Shown in pieces: positions 34,102 to 42,401 of a stretch of DNA of 57,319 nt. Within the stretch, counting starts at the first letter, position 1, and every line of letters starts with the position of its first letter. A program made the position numbers and the translations under genes. Source of the DNA: Nonomuraea terrae (GTDB taxonomy: Bacteria > Actinomycetota > Actinomycetes > Streptosporangiales > Streptosporangiaceae); NCBI RefSeq assembly GCF_004348995.1, contig NZ_SMKQ01000031.1, positions 1 through 57,319 on the forward strand, read 5' to 3'. The notes under the pieces were generated by a model. It searched no databases. It saw only the letters and a program-made list of their open reading frames with translations, and had not been told where the DNA came from.

Positions 34102-34836
34102 TCAGGGGGCCTGCAGCCGCGCGCGCGAGTTGGACAGGTGCAGCCGCATCGCGGCTCGCGCGGCGGCGGCGTCGCGGTCGGCGATGGCGCGGTAGATGTT
34201 CTCGTGCTCCAGCGTCACCCGCGTGAGGTGGGTGGCGTCGGAGACGGTGTAGACGTGCTCCAGGCGGGTACGCGGCAGCATGATCATCATGGGGCCGAGC
34301 GAGGAGAGCAGGTCGGAGTAGAACCGGTTGCCCGACGCGAGCGCGATCTTGAGGTGGAACGCGAAGTCGGCCTCGACCGCGTGCCCCGGCTGCTCGCCGG
34401 AGCGCCCGAGGTCGACCAGCGCCCGCTCGACGGCTTTCAGCTGCAGGTCCGTACGCCGCTCCGCGGCCAGCCCGGCGGCCTCCGACTCGACGCCGATACG
34501 GAACTCGATCATGTCGAGGACGTCGCGGTGGGTGCGGACGCGGGACGCCTCGACGGAGAAGGCCGTCGAGGCGGGCACGTCCAGCACGAACGAGCCGCGC
34601 CCCTGGAACGTCTCGACCAGCCCCGCCGCCTGGAGCCGCGAGACGGCCTCGCGCACCACCGTGCGGCTCACGCCGAACTCCTGGATGAGCGAGGATTCGG
34701 TCGGCAGCTTCTGGCCCGGCTGGATCTCGCCGGCCAGGATGCGCGCCTTGAGCCGCTCGACCAGCTCGTGGGCGAGCCCGCGCCCGGTGTCGCGGTCGAG
34801 CTTCTCCCCTGAGCGGGGCTGGTGATCGGGCGGCAC
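34102..34836 (-). CDS. GntR family transcriptional regulator, FadR subfamily
   Basis: N-terminal wHTH (LVERLKARILAGEIQPGQKLPTESSLIQEFGVSRTVVREAVSRLQAAGLV) and an all-helical FCD domain with the metal-ligand pattern (EFRIGVESEAAGL, DFAFHLKIALASGN, EHENIYRAIADRDAAAARAAMRLHL). About 244 residues. The start is uncertain: GTG 34836 or TTG 34845, the latter 1 bp after the dehydratase stop. Last gene of the minus-strand dehydratase operon; likely its repressor. Confidence 0.85.
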   Translation of the reverse strand: MPPDHQPRSGEKLDRDTGRGLAHELVERLKARILAGEIQPGQKLPTESSLIQEFGVSRTVVREAVSRLQAAGLVETFQGRGSFVLDVPASTAFSVEASRVRTHRDVLDMIEFRIGVESEAAGLAAERRTDLQLKAVERALVDLGRSGEQPGHAVEADFAFHLKIALASGNRFYSDLLSSLGPMMIMLPRTRLEHVYTVSDATHLTRVTLEHENIYRAIADRDAAAARAAMRLHLSNSRARLQAP

Positions 34837-34846
34837 GGCTGACAAT

Positions 34847-35974
34847 CTACTCGGCCGTCCCGAACGCGACGTCGTCCACGAGCCACTCGTGGCGGCGTTC
34901 GCTGAGCGTGAGCCCGAGACCGGGCCGGTCGGGGACGAGCATGCGGCCGCCGTCGATCCGCAGCCGCTCCTCGAACAGCGGAGAGAGCCACTCGATGTGC
35001 TCGACCCAGGAGTCACGCGGGTAGGCGGCGGCCAGGTGCACGTGGATCTCCATCACGAAGTGCGGCGTGACCTGCAGATGGGCGTGGTCGGCCAGCGCGG
35101 CGACCTTGAGATAGGGGGTGATGCCGCCGACGCGCGGCACGTCGGGCTGCAGGAAACCGACCGCGCGCAGGTCGATGAGGCGGACGAGGTCGGGGACACC
35201 GGTCAGCATCTCCCCTGTCGCGATCGGGGTGTCGAGCGCGGCGGCGAGCTGGGCGTGCCCCTCGGCGTCGTACGCGTCCAGCGGCTCCTCGATCCACACC
35301 AGGCCGAGCTCCTCCACCGCCCGCCCGAAACGCAGCGCGGCCTGCCGGTCCCACTGCTGGTTGGCGTCCACCATCAACGGCGTGTCCGCACCGATGTGCT
35401 CACGCACGGCCGCCAGCCGGCGCGAATCCTCCCGCATGTCCGGCTGCCCGACCTTGATCTTGATGCCGCCGATCCCGTCGGCCAGCGACGCGGCGGCGCG
35501 CTCCTTGACCTCCTCGATCGGCGCCTGGAGGTAGCCGCCGGAGGTGTTGTAGACCCGCACCGCGTCGCGGTGGGCGCCGAGCAGCTTGGCCAGCGGCAGC
35601 CCGGCGCGCCTGGCCTTGACGTCCCAGAGCGCGGTGTCGGCGGCCGCGATGGCCTGCGTGGCCGCTCCCGACCTGCCCACCGACGCGCCGGCCCACAACA
35701 GCCGGTCGTAGAGGCGCCCGATGTCGGACGGGTCCTCGCCCAGGAGGTTCTCCGCGATCTCCTTGGCGTGCGCGAACTGCGCCCGGCACCCGGCCCGCGT
35801 CGTGTAGGAGAACCCGAGCCCGGTCAGGCCGTCGTCCGTGACGATCTCACAGGTGAGGACGTCGATCTGGGTCAGCGGCCGCTGCCTGCCCGTCGCGACC
35901 TTGGCGTCGCTGACGGCCTGGTCCAGTGGCACGGCGTAGTGGCCGAGGCGTACCGACCTGACGCGGTCGCCCAC
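34847..35974 (-). CDS. Talarate/galactarate dehydratase-like enolase superfamily enzyme (copy A)
   Basis: Mandelate racemase/muconate lactonising enzyme fold, 375 residues. Catalytic residues visible: Lys172 and Lys174 in GGIKIKVG, metal ligands Asp203 (MVDANQQW), Glu229 (WIEEPLD) and Glu255 (ATGEM), and His305 (TPHFVMEIH). These fit L-talarate/galactarate dehydratases, though substrate assignment in this group is unreliable from sequence. GTG start 4 bp after the paralogue at 35979. Confidence 0.85.
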   Translation of the reverse strand: MGDRVRSVRLGHYAVPLDQAVSDAKVATGRQRPLTQIDVLTCEIVTDDGLTGLGFSYTTRAGCRAQFAHAKEIAENLLGEDPSDIGRLYDRLLWAGASVGRSGAATQAIAAADTALWDVKARRAGLPLAKLLGAHRDAVRVYNTSGGYLQAPIEEVKERAAASLADGIGGIKIKVGQPDMREDSRRLAAVREHIGADTPLMVDANQQWDRQAALRFGRAVEELGLVWIEEPLDAYDAEGHAQLAAALDTPIATGEMLTGVPDLVRLIDLRAVGFLQPDVPRVGGITPYLKVAALADHAHLQVTPHFVMEIHVHLAAAYPRDSWVEHIEWLSPLFEERLRIDGGRMLVPDRPGLGLTLSERRHEWLVDDVAFGTAE

Positions 35975-35978
35975 GCCG

Positions 35979-37106
35979 TCAGGCCTTCCCGAACTCGACG
36001 CCGTCCACGGCCCACTTGCGGCACTGCTCGCTCAGCGTGAACCCGAGCCCCGGCCGGTCCGGGACGACCATGCGGCCGTCGCGGGTCTCCAGCCGCTCGT
36101 TGAACAGCGGGTTGAGCCACTCGAAGTGCTCGACCCAGGGCTCGCGCGGGTAGGCGGCGGCCAGGTGGAGGTGGATCTCCATGGCGAAGTGCGGGGCCAG
36201 CTGCAGGCCCGCGTGGTCGGCGAGGGTTGCCAGGCGCAGGAACGGGGTGATGCCTCCGACGCGCGGGGCGTCGGGCTGGATGATGTCGGCGGCGCGGGCC
36301 TCGATGAGCCGGACGTGCTCGGCGACGCTGGAGAGCATCTCCCCTGTCGCGACCGGGGTGTCGAGCGCGGCGGCGAGCTGGGCGTGCCCCTCGGCGTCGT
36401 ACGCGTCGAGGGGCTCCTCGATCCACACCAGGCCGAGCTCCTCCACCGCGCGGCCGAAGCGGAGAGCGGCCGGCCGGTCCCACTGCTGGTTGGCGTCCAC
36501 CATCAACGGCGTGTCCGCACCGATGTGCTCGCGCACGGCGGCCAGGCGGCGCAGGTCCTCCTTCATGTCCGGCTGGCCCACCTTGATCTTGATGCCGCCG
36601 ATCCCGTCCGCCAGCGACTTCGCCGCACGCTCCTTGACCTCCTCGATCGGCGCGTGCAGGAAGCCCCCGGAGGTGTTGTACGTCCGGACGGAGTCGCGGT
36701 AGGCGCCGAGCAGCTTGGCCAGCGGCAGCCCGGCGCGCTTGGCCTTCAGGTCCCACAGGGCGATGTCGATCGCGGCCAGCGCCTGGGTGGCCACCCCGGA
36801 GCGGCCCACCGAGGCGCCCGCCCACAGCAGCGTGTCGTACACCTTGCCGATGTCGGACGGGTCCTGGCCGAGGAGGTTCTCACCGACCTCCTTGGCGTGG
36901 GCGTACTGGGCCGGGCCGCCCGCCCGCTTGGAGTAGCTGAAGCCGACGCCCTCGTGGCCGTCCTCCGTGGAGATCTCGGCGAAGAGGAAGGCGATCTCCG
37001 TCATCGGCTTCTGCCGCCCTGTCAGCACCTTGGCGTCACTGACGGGGACGTCGAGCGGAAGGCTGACGGAGGAGAGCGAGACGTGGCGGATGCGGTCGGA
37101 GGCCAT
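35979..37106 (-). CDS. Talarate/galactarate dehydratase-like enolase superfamily enzyme (copy B)
   Basis: Same length (375) and catalytic layout as copy A: IKIKVG, MVDANQQW, WIEEPLDAYD, VATGEML, APHFAMEIH. The central ~105 residues are almost identical to copy A (about five differences by eye), while the N- and C-termini are much more divergent. First gene of the minus-strand operon. Contributes to aldarate breakdown with kdgD, by inference. Confidence 0.87.
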   Translation of the reverse strand: MASDRIRHVSLSSVSLPLDVPVSDAKVLTGRQKPMTEIAFLFAEISTEDGHEGVGFSYSKRAGGPAQYAHAKEVGENLLGQDPSDIGKVYDTLLWAGASVGRSGVATQALAAIDIALWDLKAKRAGLPLAKLLGAYRDSVRTYNTSGGFLHAPIEEVKERAAKSLADGIGGIKIKVGQPDMKEDLRRLAAVREHIGADTPLMVDANQQWDRPAALRFGRAVEELGLVWIEEPLDAYDAEGHAQLAAALDTPVATGEMLSSVAEHVRLIEARAADIIQPDAPRVGGITPFLRLATLADHAGLQLAPHFAMEIHLHLAAAYPREPWVEHFEWLNPLFNERLETRDGRMVVPDRPGLGFTLSEQCRKWAVDGVEFGKA

Positions 37107-37123
37107 GGCGGATCCCAGCAGTG

Positions 37124-37284
37124 AAGTCGGACAAGTCGCATGTCATCGTACGAGTCGCCAAGTCATCTGACAACATGGCGCTGGACGACGTCCGCGATCT
37201 CCCCGCCTCGATCAGCCGGCGCCGCTCGGAGTCGCCGTCCGCCGGCAGGCCGCCGAGCGCGCCGCCCTCGTGTCATCTCTGACA
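37124..37284. promoter_or_regulatory. Cluster of GTCA/TGAC half-sites, candidate GntR(FadR-type) operators
   Basis: AAGTCGGACAAG at 37124, AAGTCATCTGACAA at 37160-37173 and TGTCA-TCTC-TGACA at 37271-37284 are related imperfect or perfect inverted repeats upstream of the talarate-type dehydratase operon. They resemble FadR-family sites only loosely. No other coding feature is visible between 37107 and 37335. Confidence 0.35.
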
Positions 37285-37311
37285 TAAGACGACCTGGAGT
37301 AATATTTCAGG

Positions 37312-37330
37312 AAAGGTTAGGCTAACCTAA
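37312..37330. promoter_or_regulatory. IdeR/DtxR-type iron box
   Basis: AGGTTAGGCTAACCT at 37314-37328 with flanking AA matches 17 of 19 positions of the consensus TTAGGTTAGGCTAACCTAA. A TAATAT at 37300-37305 is a plausible -10 element, so the box would cover the transcription start. It lies 5 bp before the siderophore ABC ATPase start, predicting repression in iron sufficiency. Confidence 0.85.
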
Positions 37331-37335
37331 GGCCC

Positions 37336-38154
37336 ATGACCGAGGAGATCGCCCTCCGCGGCGCGGAGCTGCGCCTCAGCTATCACGGCACCCCCGTGGT
37401 CGAGGACGGACGCATCACGTTGCGCCCGGGCCACGTGACCGCCCTGGTGGGCCCGAACGGCAGCGGCAAGTCCACGCTGCTGCGCGCGCTGGCCAGGCTG
37501 CACCACCCCGACGGCGGCACCGTGACGCTGGGCGACGGCACCGACGCGCTGCAGCTGACGGCGCGCGACTTCGCCCGGCGGGTGACCCTGCTCGCGCAGA
37601 GCCGCCCCACGCCGGGCGGCGTGCGGGTGTCGGACGTCGTCGGGTACGGCCGCCACCCCTACCGGCGGCGCTGGCGGGCCGCCGACCCCGGCGGCGCGGC
37701 GGCCGTCACCAGGGCGATGGAGCTGACCGGCGTGACGCCGATGGCCGACCGGCCGGTGGACGAGCTGTCGGGCGGCGAGCTGCAGCGCGTCTGGCTGGCC
37801 ACCTGCCTGGCGCAGGACACCGGCGTCCTGCTCCTGGACGAGCCCACCACGTTCCTCGACCTGCGTTACCAGGTGGAGCTGCTGGAGCTCGTCCGCGACC
37901 TGGCCGACGGGCACGGCGTGGCGATCGGCGTCGTCCTGCACGACCTCAACCAGGCCGCCGAGATCGCCGACCACGTCGTGCTGCTGCACGAGGGGCGGGT
38001 CCGCGCCGACGGCCCGCCCGCGCAGGTGCTCACCGAGAGCCTGCTCAGCGACACCTACGGCATCCGCATCGAGATCAGCCACGACCCCGGCACCGGGGCC
38101 GTGACCACCCGGCCGATCGGCCGCCACAGCAGAACCGCCCCCGCGACGACATGA
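37336..38154 (+). CDS. Iron-siderophore ABC transporter ATP-binding protein
   Basis: FecE/FepC-type ATPase: Walker A GPNGSGKS at residues 39-46, LLAQSRPTPGGVRVSDVVGYGRHPYR (the Q-loop block typical of siderophore importers), LSGGELQRVWLA and LLLDEPTTFLDLRYQVELL. 272 residues. The ATG directly follows the iron box; the stop precedes the lipoprotein gene by 11 bp. Confidence 0.93.
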   Translation: MTEEIALRGAELRLSYHGTPVVEDGRITLRPGHVTALVGPNGSGKSTLLRALARLHHPDGGTVTLGDGTDALQLTARDFARRVTLLAQSRPTPGGVRVSDVVGYGRHPYRRRWRAADPGGAAAVTRAMELTGVTPMADRPVDELSGGELQRVWLATCLAQDTGVLLLDEPTTFLDLRYQVELLELVRDLADGHGVAIGVVLHDLNQAAEIADHVVLLHEGRVRADGPPAQVLTESLLSDTYGIRIEISHDPGTGAVTTRPIGRHSRTAPATT

Positions 38155-38165
38155 CAGGAACCACC

Positions 38166-39146
38166 ATGCGCAGCGCCCTGACGGCCCTGGCCGCCATCGT
38201 CCTCCTCGCCGCCTGCGGCACGACCGAGGCCCCGGTGGCCGAGCAGGCTCCCTCCGGCGGCACGACGCCGTCGGCCGCCCCCGTGACCGTGACCGACAGC
38301 CGCGGCAAGCAGATCACGCTCGACCGCCCGGCCACCAGGGTCGTCACCCTGGAGTGGGCCGAGACCGAGATGGTGGCCTCCCTCGGCGTCATGCCGGTGG
38401 GCGCGGCCGACGTGGCGGGGTACGGCGTCTGGAACACCTCCGTCAAGCTCGACCCGTCCGTGAAGGACGTCGGCAACCGGCAGGAGCCCAGCGTCGACTC
38501 CATCAGCGCCCTGCAGCCCGACCTGGTCGTCATGGAGGCCGTGCGCGACTCCGCGCTGGTCACGCAGCTGGAGTCGTTCGTGCCGGTGCTGGTGACCGAG
38601 GGCAGCGACGCGACCGGCAACCTCGCGCGCATGCGCGAGGACCTCAACATGATCGCGACCGCGCTCGGCAAGACCGCGGAGGCCGGCAAGGTGCTGGCCG
38701 AGTTCGACGCGGCGCTGGCCGAGGGCAAGCAGAAGATCGCCGCGGCGGGCGCCGCCGGCAGCCCGTTCGTCATGGCCGACGGGTGGAAGCAGGGCAGCAC
38801 GATCTCGATCCGGCTGTTCGGCAAGGGCTCGCTCGTCTCCGACGTCGCGACCGAACTCGGCCTGAAGAACGCCTGGACGGGCAAGGTCGACGAGATGTGG
38901 GGCCTCGGCAACACCGACGTCGAGGGCCTGACCACGCTCAAGGACCCCGCGATCCGCTTCTTCTACAACGCCTCCGACGGCGACGACGTCTTCGCCGACG
39001 GGCTGGCCGGCAACGCCATCTGGAAGTCGCTGCCGTTCGTGGAGAAGGGGCAGGTCACCAAGCTGCCCAACGGCATCTGGACCTTCGGCGGCCCCCTGTC
39101 CAGCCGCCAGTACGCCGACGCCCTGGTCAAGGCGTACGCGGGGTGA
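38166..39146 (+). CDS. Iron-siderophore ABC transporter substrate-binding lipoprotein
   Basis: Class III binding protein (FecB/FepB-like): lipobox LLAAC (Cys17), VTVTDSRGKQITLDRPATRVVTLEWAETEMVASLGV, then SVDSISALQPDLVVME and GNAIWKSLPFVEKGQVTKLP. 326 residues. ATG has ACAGGA upstream. Delivers a ferric siderophore, probably hydroxamate or citrate type, to the permease. Confidence 0.92.
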   Translation: MRSALTALAAIVLLAACGTTEAPVAEQAPSGGTTPSAAPVTVTDSRGKQITLDRPATRVVTLEWAETEMVASLGVMPVGAADVAGYGVWNTSVKLDPSVKDVGNRQEPSVDSISALQPDLVVMEAVRDSALVTQLESFVPVLVTEGSDATGNLARMREDLNMIATALGKTAEAGKVLAEFDAALAEGKQKIAAAGAAGSPFVMADGWKQGSTISIRLFGKGSLVSDVATELGLKNAWTGKVDEMWGLGNTDVEGLTTLKDPAIRFFYNASDGDDVFADGLAGNAIWKSLPFVEKGQVTKLPNGIWTFGGPLSSRQYADALVKAYAG

Positions 39147-41239
39147 GCACGGACGTCCTGACCCCCGCGTCTCCCGGGGCGCCGCCCGCCACGCCGCTGC
39201 GGCGGCTGGGCACCGCCGGGGTCTTCCTCCTGGCGCTGGCCGCCACCGTCCTGGTGGCCGCCGTGCACGTGACGCAGGGCACCTCGTCGGTCGGCGCGTT
39301 CGACCTGCTGGCGCTGCCGTTCGGCGGCAGCGACGAGGCCGCCCGCGTGCTGCTCGCCTCGCGGCTGCCCCGGCTGCTGGCCGGGGTGTGCGTCGGCGTC
39401 GCGCTGGGCGCGGCGGGAGCGCTGCTGCAGGCGGTCGCCCGCAACGCGATGGCCTCCCCCGACACGCTGGCCGTCAGCGCCGGGGCGTACCTGGCGGCCG
39501 CCGCCGCGGCCGCGTTCGGGCTGACCCTGCCGGTGGCGTTGTCGGGCGGGCTCGCGCTGCTCGGCGGGCTGGCCGCCGCGGCCCTGGTGCTGGCGCTGTC
39601 GGCGGGCGGGCGTACGGGGACGACCCGGCTGATCCTGGCCGGCTCGGCCACCGCCCTGGCGCTCAGCTCGCTGACGAACCTGTTCATGATCCTTTTCGAG
39701 CAGGAGACGACCGGGCTGTTCGCCTGGGGCAGCGGCTCGCTCGTGCAGAGCGACCTGAACGCGGTCACCCAGATGGGCCCGGTGATCGCCGTGGCGCTGG
39801 CGGCGGCGGTGCTGGCCGGGCCGCGCCTGGACATCCTCGGCCTGGGCGACGACACCGCCACGGTGCTCGGCGTGAAGGTGCGCCGGCTGCGCTTGTGGCT
39901 CACCCTGCTGGCCGTGCTGCTGTCGGCCGCCGCGGTGACCGTCGCGGGGCCGATCGGGTTCGTCGGGCTGTGCGCGCCGGTGATCGTTCGGCTGCTGCCC
40001 CGGTCCATTCCCGGGCTGCACCGGCACCGGGTCCTGGTGCCGATGTCCGGGCTCGCCGGGGTGCTGGTCGTGCTGGGCTCCGACATCGCGCTGCGCGCTC
40101 TGCTGGGCGCGCAGGCCGGGGTGGAGGTGCCGCCGGGCGTGGTGACCACCGTGCTCGGCGCGGCGGTGATGATCTGGCTGGCCCGCCGCTACCGCGACGC
40201 GGGCCCGACCCGCCGTCCTCCGGCGGTCCGTACGGGTGCGACGCGGTCGCGGGCCGCGTTCACCGCCGTGGTCGCCGTCTGCGCGGCCCTGCTGGCGGGG
40301 GCGCTGGTCCTCGGCATGCTGGGCGGGGACAGGTGGCTGCTCACCGGTGACGTGGTCAACTGGCTGCAGGGGCGCAGCGGGCGGGCGCTGACGTTCGTCC
40401 TCGACCAGCGCTGGCCGCGCGTCATGGCGGCCGTCCTGGCCGGCACCGCGCTGGCCGTGGCCGGTGCGGCAGTGCAGGCCGTGTGCCGCAACCCGCTCGC
40501 CGAGCCCGGCATGCTGGGCGTCACCGCGGGCGCGGGCGTCGGGGCGATCTCGCTGCTCACCCTGGCGCCGCTGGCCGGCATCTGGACGATGTCCGCGGCG
40601 GCGGGCGCGGGCGCGCTGGTCACGTTCGCCGTGGTGTACGGGCTGTCGTGGCGGGGCGGGCTGAGCTCCGACCGGCTGGTGCTGATCGGCGTCGCCGTGC
40701 AGGCGGCCTGTACCGCCGGAACCGTGCTGATCATCGTGCTGTCCGACCCGTGGAACACCGCCAAGGCGCTGACCTGGCTGTCGGGCTCCACGTACGGCCG
40801 GGTGCCGGAGCAGCTGGTCCCCGTCGCGCTCGCGCTCGTGGTCACCGTGCCGCTGCTGGCGTGGCTGCGCCGCGACCTCGACCTGCTCTCCCTGGACGAG
40901 GACACGCCGCGCATCCTCGGCGTCCCCCTGGAGCCGGTACGGCTGGCCGCGCTGGGCTGCGCCGTGCTGCTCGCCGCGGCGGCGGTGTCGGCGGTGGGGG
41001 TGGTCGGCTTCGTCGGCCTGGTGGCCCCGCACGCCGCCCGTGCCCTGGTGGGGGCGCACCACGTGCGGGTGCTGCCGGTGGCCGCCCTGCTCGGCGCGCT
41101 GCTGGTGAGCCTGGCCGACACGCTGGGACGTACGGTCATCGCCCCGGCCCAGGTGCCGGCCGGCCTGGTCACCGCCCTGATCGGCACCCCGTACTTCGTC
41201 TACCTTCTCTGGCGCGCCCGCGCCCAGCGCGACGCCTGA
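39143..41239 (+). CDS. Double-length iron-siderophore permease (FhuB-like fusion)
   Basis: 698 residues made of two FecCD domains in one chain (~20-345 and ~365-695), each with about ten spans. Both contain the conserved VAGAAVQAVCRNPLAEPGMLGVTAG / GAAGALLQAVARNAMASPDTLAVSAG type coupling block and a GFVGL(V/C)AP motif. GTG start overlapping the lipoprotein stop. Works as the complete membrane channel, as in E. coli FhuB, instead of two separate permease subunits. Confidence 0.92.
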   Translation: MSTDVLTPASPGAPPATPLRRLGTAGVFLLALAATVLVAAVHVTQGTSSVGAFDLLALPFGGSDEAARVLLASRLPRLLAGVCVGVALGAAGALLQAVARNAMASPDTLAVSAGAYLAAAAAAAFGLTLPVALSGGLALLGGLAAAALVLALSAGGRTGTTRLILAGSATALALSSLTNLFMILFEQETTGLFAWGSGSLVQSDLNAVTQMGPVIAVALAAAVLAGPRLDILGLGDDTATVLGVKVRRLRLWLTLLAVLLSAAAVTVAGPIGFVGLCAPVIVRLLPRSIPGLHRHRVLVPMSGLAGVLVVLGSDIALRALLGAQAGVEVPPGVVTTVLGAAVMIWLARRYRDAGPTRRPPAVRTGATRSRAAFTAVVAVCAALLAGALVLGMLGGDRWLLTGDVVNWLQGRSGRALTFVLDQRWPRVMAAVLAGTALAVAGAAVQAVCRNPLAEPGMLGVTAGAGVGAISLLTLAPLAGIWTMSAAAGAGALVTFAVVYGLSWRGGLSSDRLVLIGVAVQAACTAGTVLIIVLSDPWNTAKALTWLSGSTYGRVPEQLVPVALALVVTVPLLAWLRRDLDLLSLDEDTPRILGVPLEPVRLAALGCAVLLAAAAVSAVGVVGFVGLVAPHAARALVGAHHVRVLPVAALLGALLVSLADTLGRTVIAPAQVPAGLVTALIGTPYFVYLLWRARAQRDA

Positions 41240-41288
41240 GCTTCCCTGCCCGCCGGACTCACGCAGGCCGGCTCCCCTGCCCCTCGTT

Positions 41289-41380
41289 CACAGGAGTTGG
41301 CCGAGCGCGGGCTGCTGCCGGCCGAGCACCTGGTCGACGTCAGGCACATGAGCGCAGCCAGGCGTGTTCGCGAGCCTTAC
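41289..41380 (+). pseudogene. IS1182-family transposase remnant
   Basis: About 30 codons reading QELAERGLLPAEHLVDVRH resemble the LLPAEHLVDxGY segment of IS1182 transposases. No start, inverted repeats or further transposase sequence on either side. The rest of 41240-41384 shows nothing recognisable. Confidence 0.45.
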
Positions 41381-41384
41381 TGGG

Positions 41385-42311
41385 TCAGCTCTGATGGCGC
41401 TTGGTTCGGGCCAGGGCCGCGATCACTTCGATGGTGCGGTCCTGTTCCTCTTGGCTGCCGAAGGGCGCGGCGAAGAAGTCGGTCACGCCTGCGTCATGAA
41501 GCCGTCGCAGTTGGCGTTCCACCTGGGTCTCATCTCCAACGATGACGACGTCCTGGGGACCGGCGGCCCGTTCTCGATCCAGGACCGCCCGGTACTCAGG
41601 AACCTGGCCGGCCAGACCGAACTGTTCGGCGATCCGCCCGCGAACACCGTGCTCGTCGTTGGTCACGCTGACCAGCAGCCCGGCGACCACGCGCGGCGAC
41701 GGGCGGCTCGCGCCCTCGGCGGCCTTGGTGATCGAGGGCACGATGTGGTCGGCCAGGGTCCGGGGGCCGGTCATCCAGGTCACGGTTCCGTCGGCCAGCT
41801 CTCCTGCCAGGCGCAGCATCATGGGAGCCAGGGCGGCCAGCAGTACCGGTGGCGGTGTCGTACCCGCAACAGCCACCTGGCCTGCGGCTGTCAGGGTCTC
41901 GCCTTGGTGGGAGACCGCCTCGCCGCGCAGCAGCGGACGCAGGACTGACAGGTACTCGCGCATCCGGGCGGCAGGGCGATCGGCGGGCAGGCCGTACATG
42001 TTGGTGACCATCGTCGAGATCCCTGCCCCGATGCCCAGGGCGAGCCGGTTGCCCGTGGCCGCCTGGACGCTCAGCGCCTGGCCCGCCAGGACGAGAGGGT
42101 GGCGCTGCGGGACGGGCACGACCGCCGTCCCCAGCTCGATCTCCGGAGCCTGGACACCAGCCACGGCCAAGGCGGTCAGGGCGTCCCAACCGAACGCCTG
42201 GGACGCCCACACACTGCTCAGCCCGCGTTCGGCGGCACCGCGGACCTGGCGGGCGAGCTCGCCGGCCGTCACCGGTCCCCGCAGATCGCCAACTGCCAAC
42301 CCGATTCTCAT
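41385..42311 (-). CDS. LLM class F420-dependent oxidoreductase
   Basis: A luciferase-like TIM barrel, 308 residues: RIGLAVGDLRGPVTAGELARQVRGAAERGLSSVWASQ at the N-terminus, IELGTAVVPVPQRHPLVLAGQALSVQ and RLALGIGAG, with TDFFAAPFG near the C-terminus. Members use F420 or FMN; the close actinobacterial group is F420-dependent. Divergent from a TetR gene with two shared operators, so probably its target. Substrate unknown. Confidence 0.88.
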   Translation of the reverse strand: MRIGLAVGDLRGPVTAGELARQVRGAAERGLSSVWASQAFGWDALTALAVAGVQAPEIELGTAVVPVPQRHPLVLAGQALSVQAATGNRLALGIGAGISTMVTNMYGLPADRPAARMREYLSVLRPLLRGEAVSHQGETLTAAGQVAVAGTTPPPVLLAALAPMMLRLAGELADGTVTWMTGPRTLADHIVPSITKAAEGASRPSPRVVAGLLVSVTNDEHGVRGRIAEQFGLAGQVPEYRAVLDRERAAGPQDVVIVGDETQVERQLRRLHDAGVTDFFAAPFGSQEEQDRTIEVIAALARTKRHQS

Positions 42312-42330
42312 CCTGCCGCTCCCCTCATAT

Positions 42331-42347
42331 GCGGAGAGGTTCTCCGC
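42331..42347. promoter_or_regulatory. TetR-type operator 1
   Basis: GCGGAGAGGTTCTCCGC: 7-bp arms around a 3-bp centre, 20 bp from the LLM oxidoreductase ATG. Same half-site as the second copy 34 bp away. Confidence 0.7.
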
Positions 42348-42364
42348 TCAGGTTCGGCTAGAGT

Positions 42365-42381
42365 ACGGAGAACTTCTCCGC
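42365..42381. promoter_or_regulatory. TetR-type operator 2
   Basis: ACGGAGAACTTCTCCGC: perfect CGGAGAA/TTCTCCG arms around one base, 20 bp from the TetR ATG. The two boxes flank the divergent promoters symmetrically. Confidence 0.7.
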
Positions 42382-42401
42382 TTATCAACCCGGGGGCACC
42401 C

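Noticed and set aside
38963..41062. 699-residue minus-strand frame opposite the FhuB-like permease
   Set aside because: Antisense artefact of a GC-rich membrane protein gene, with composition unlike real protein.
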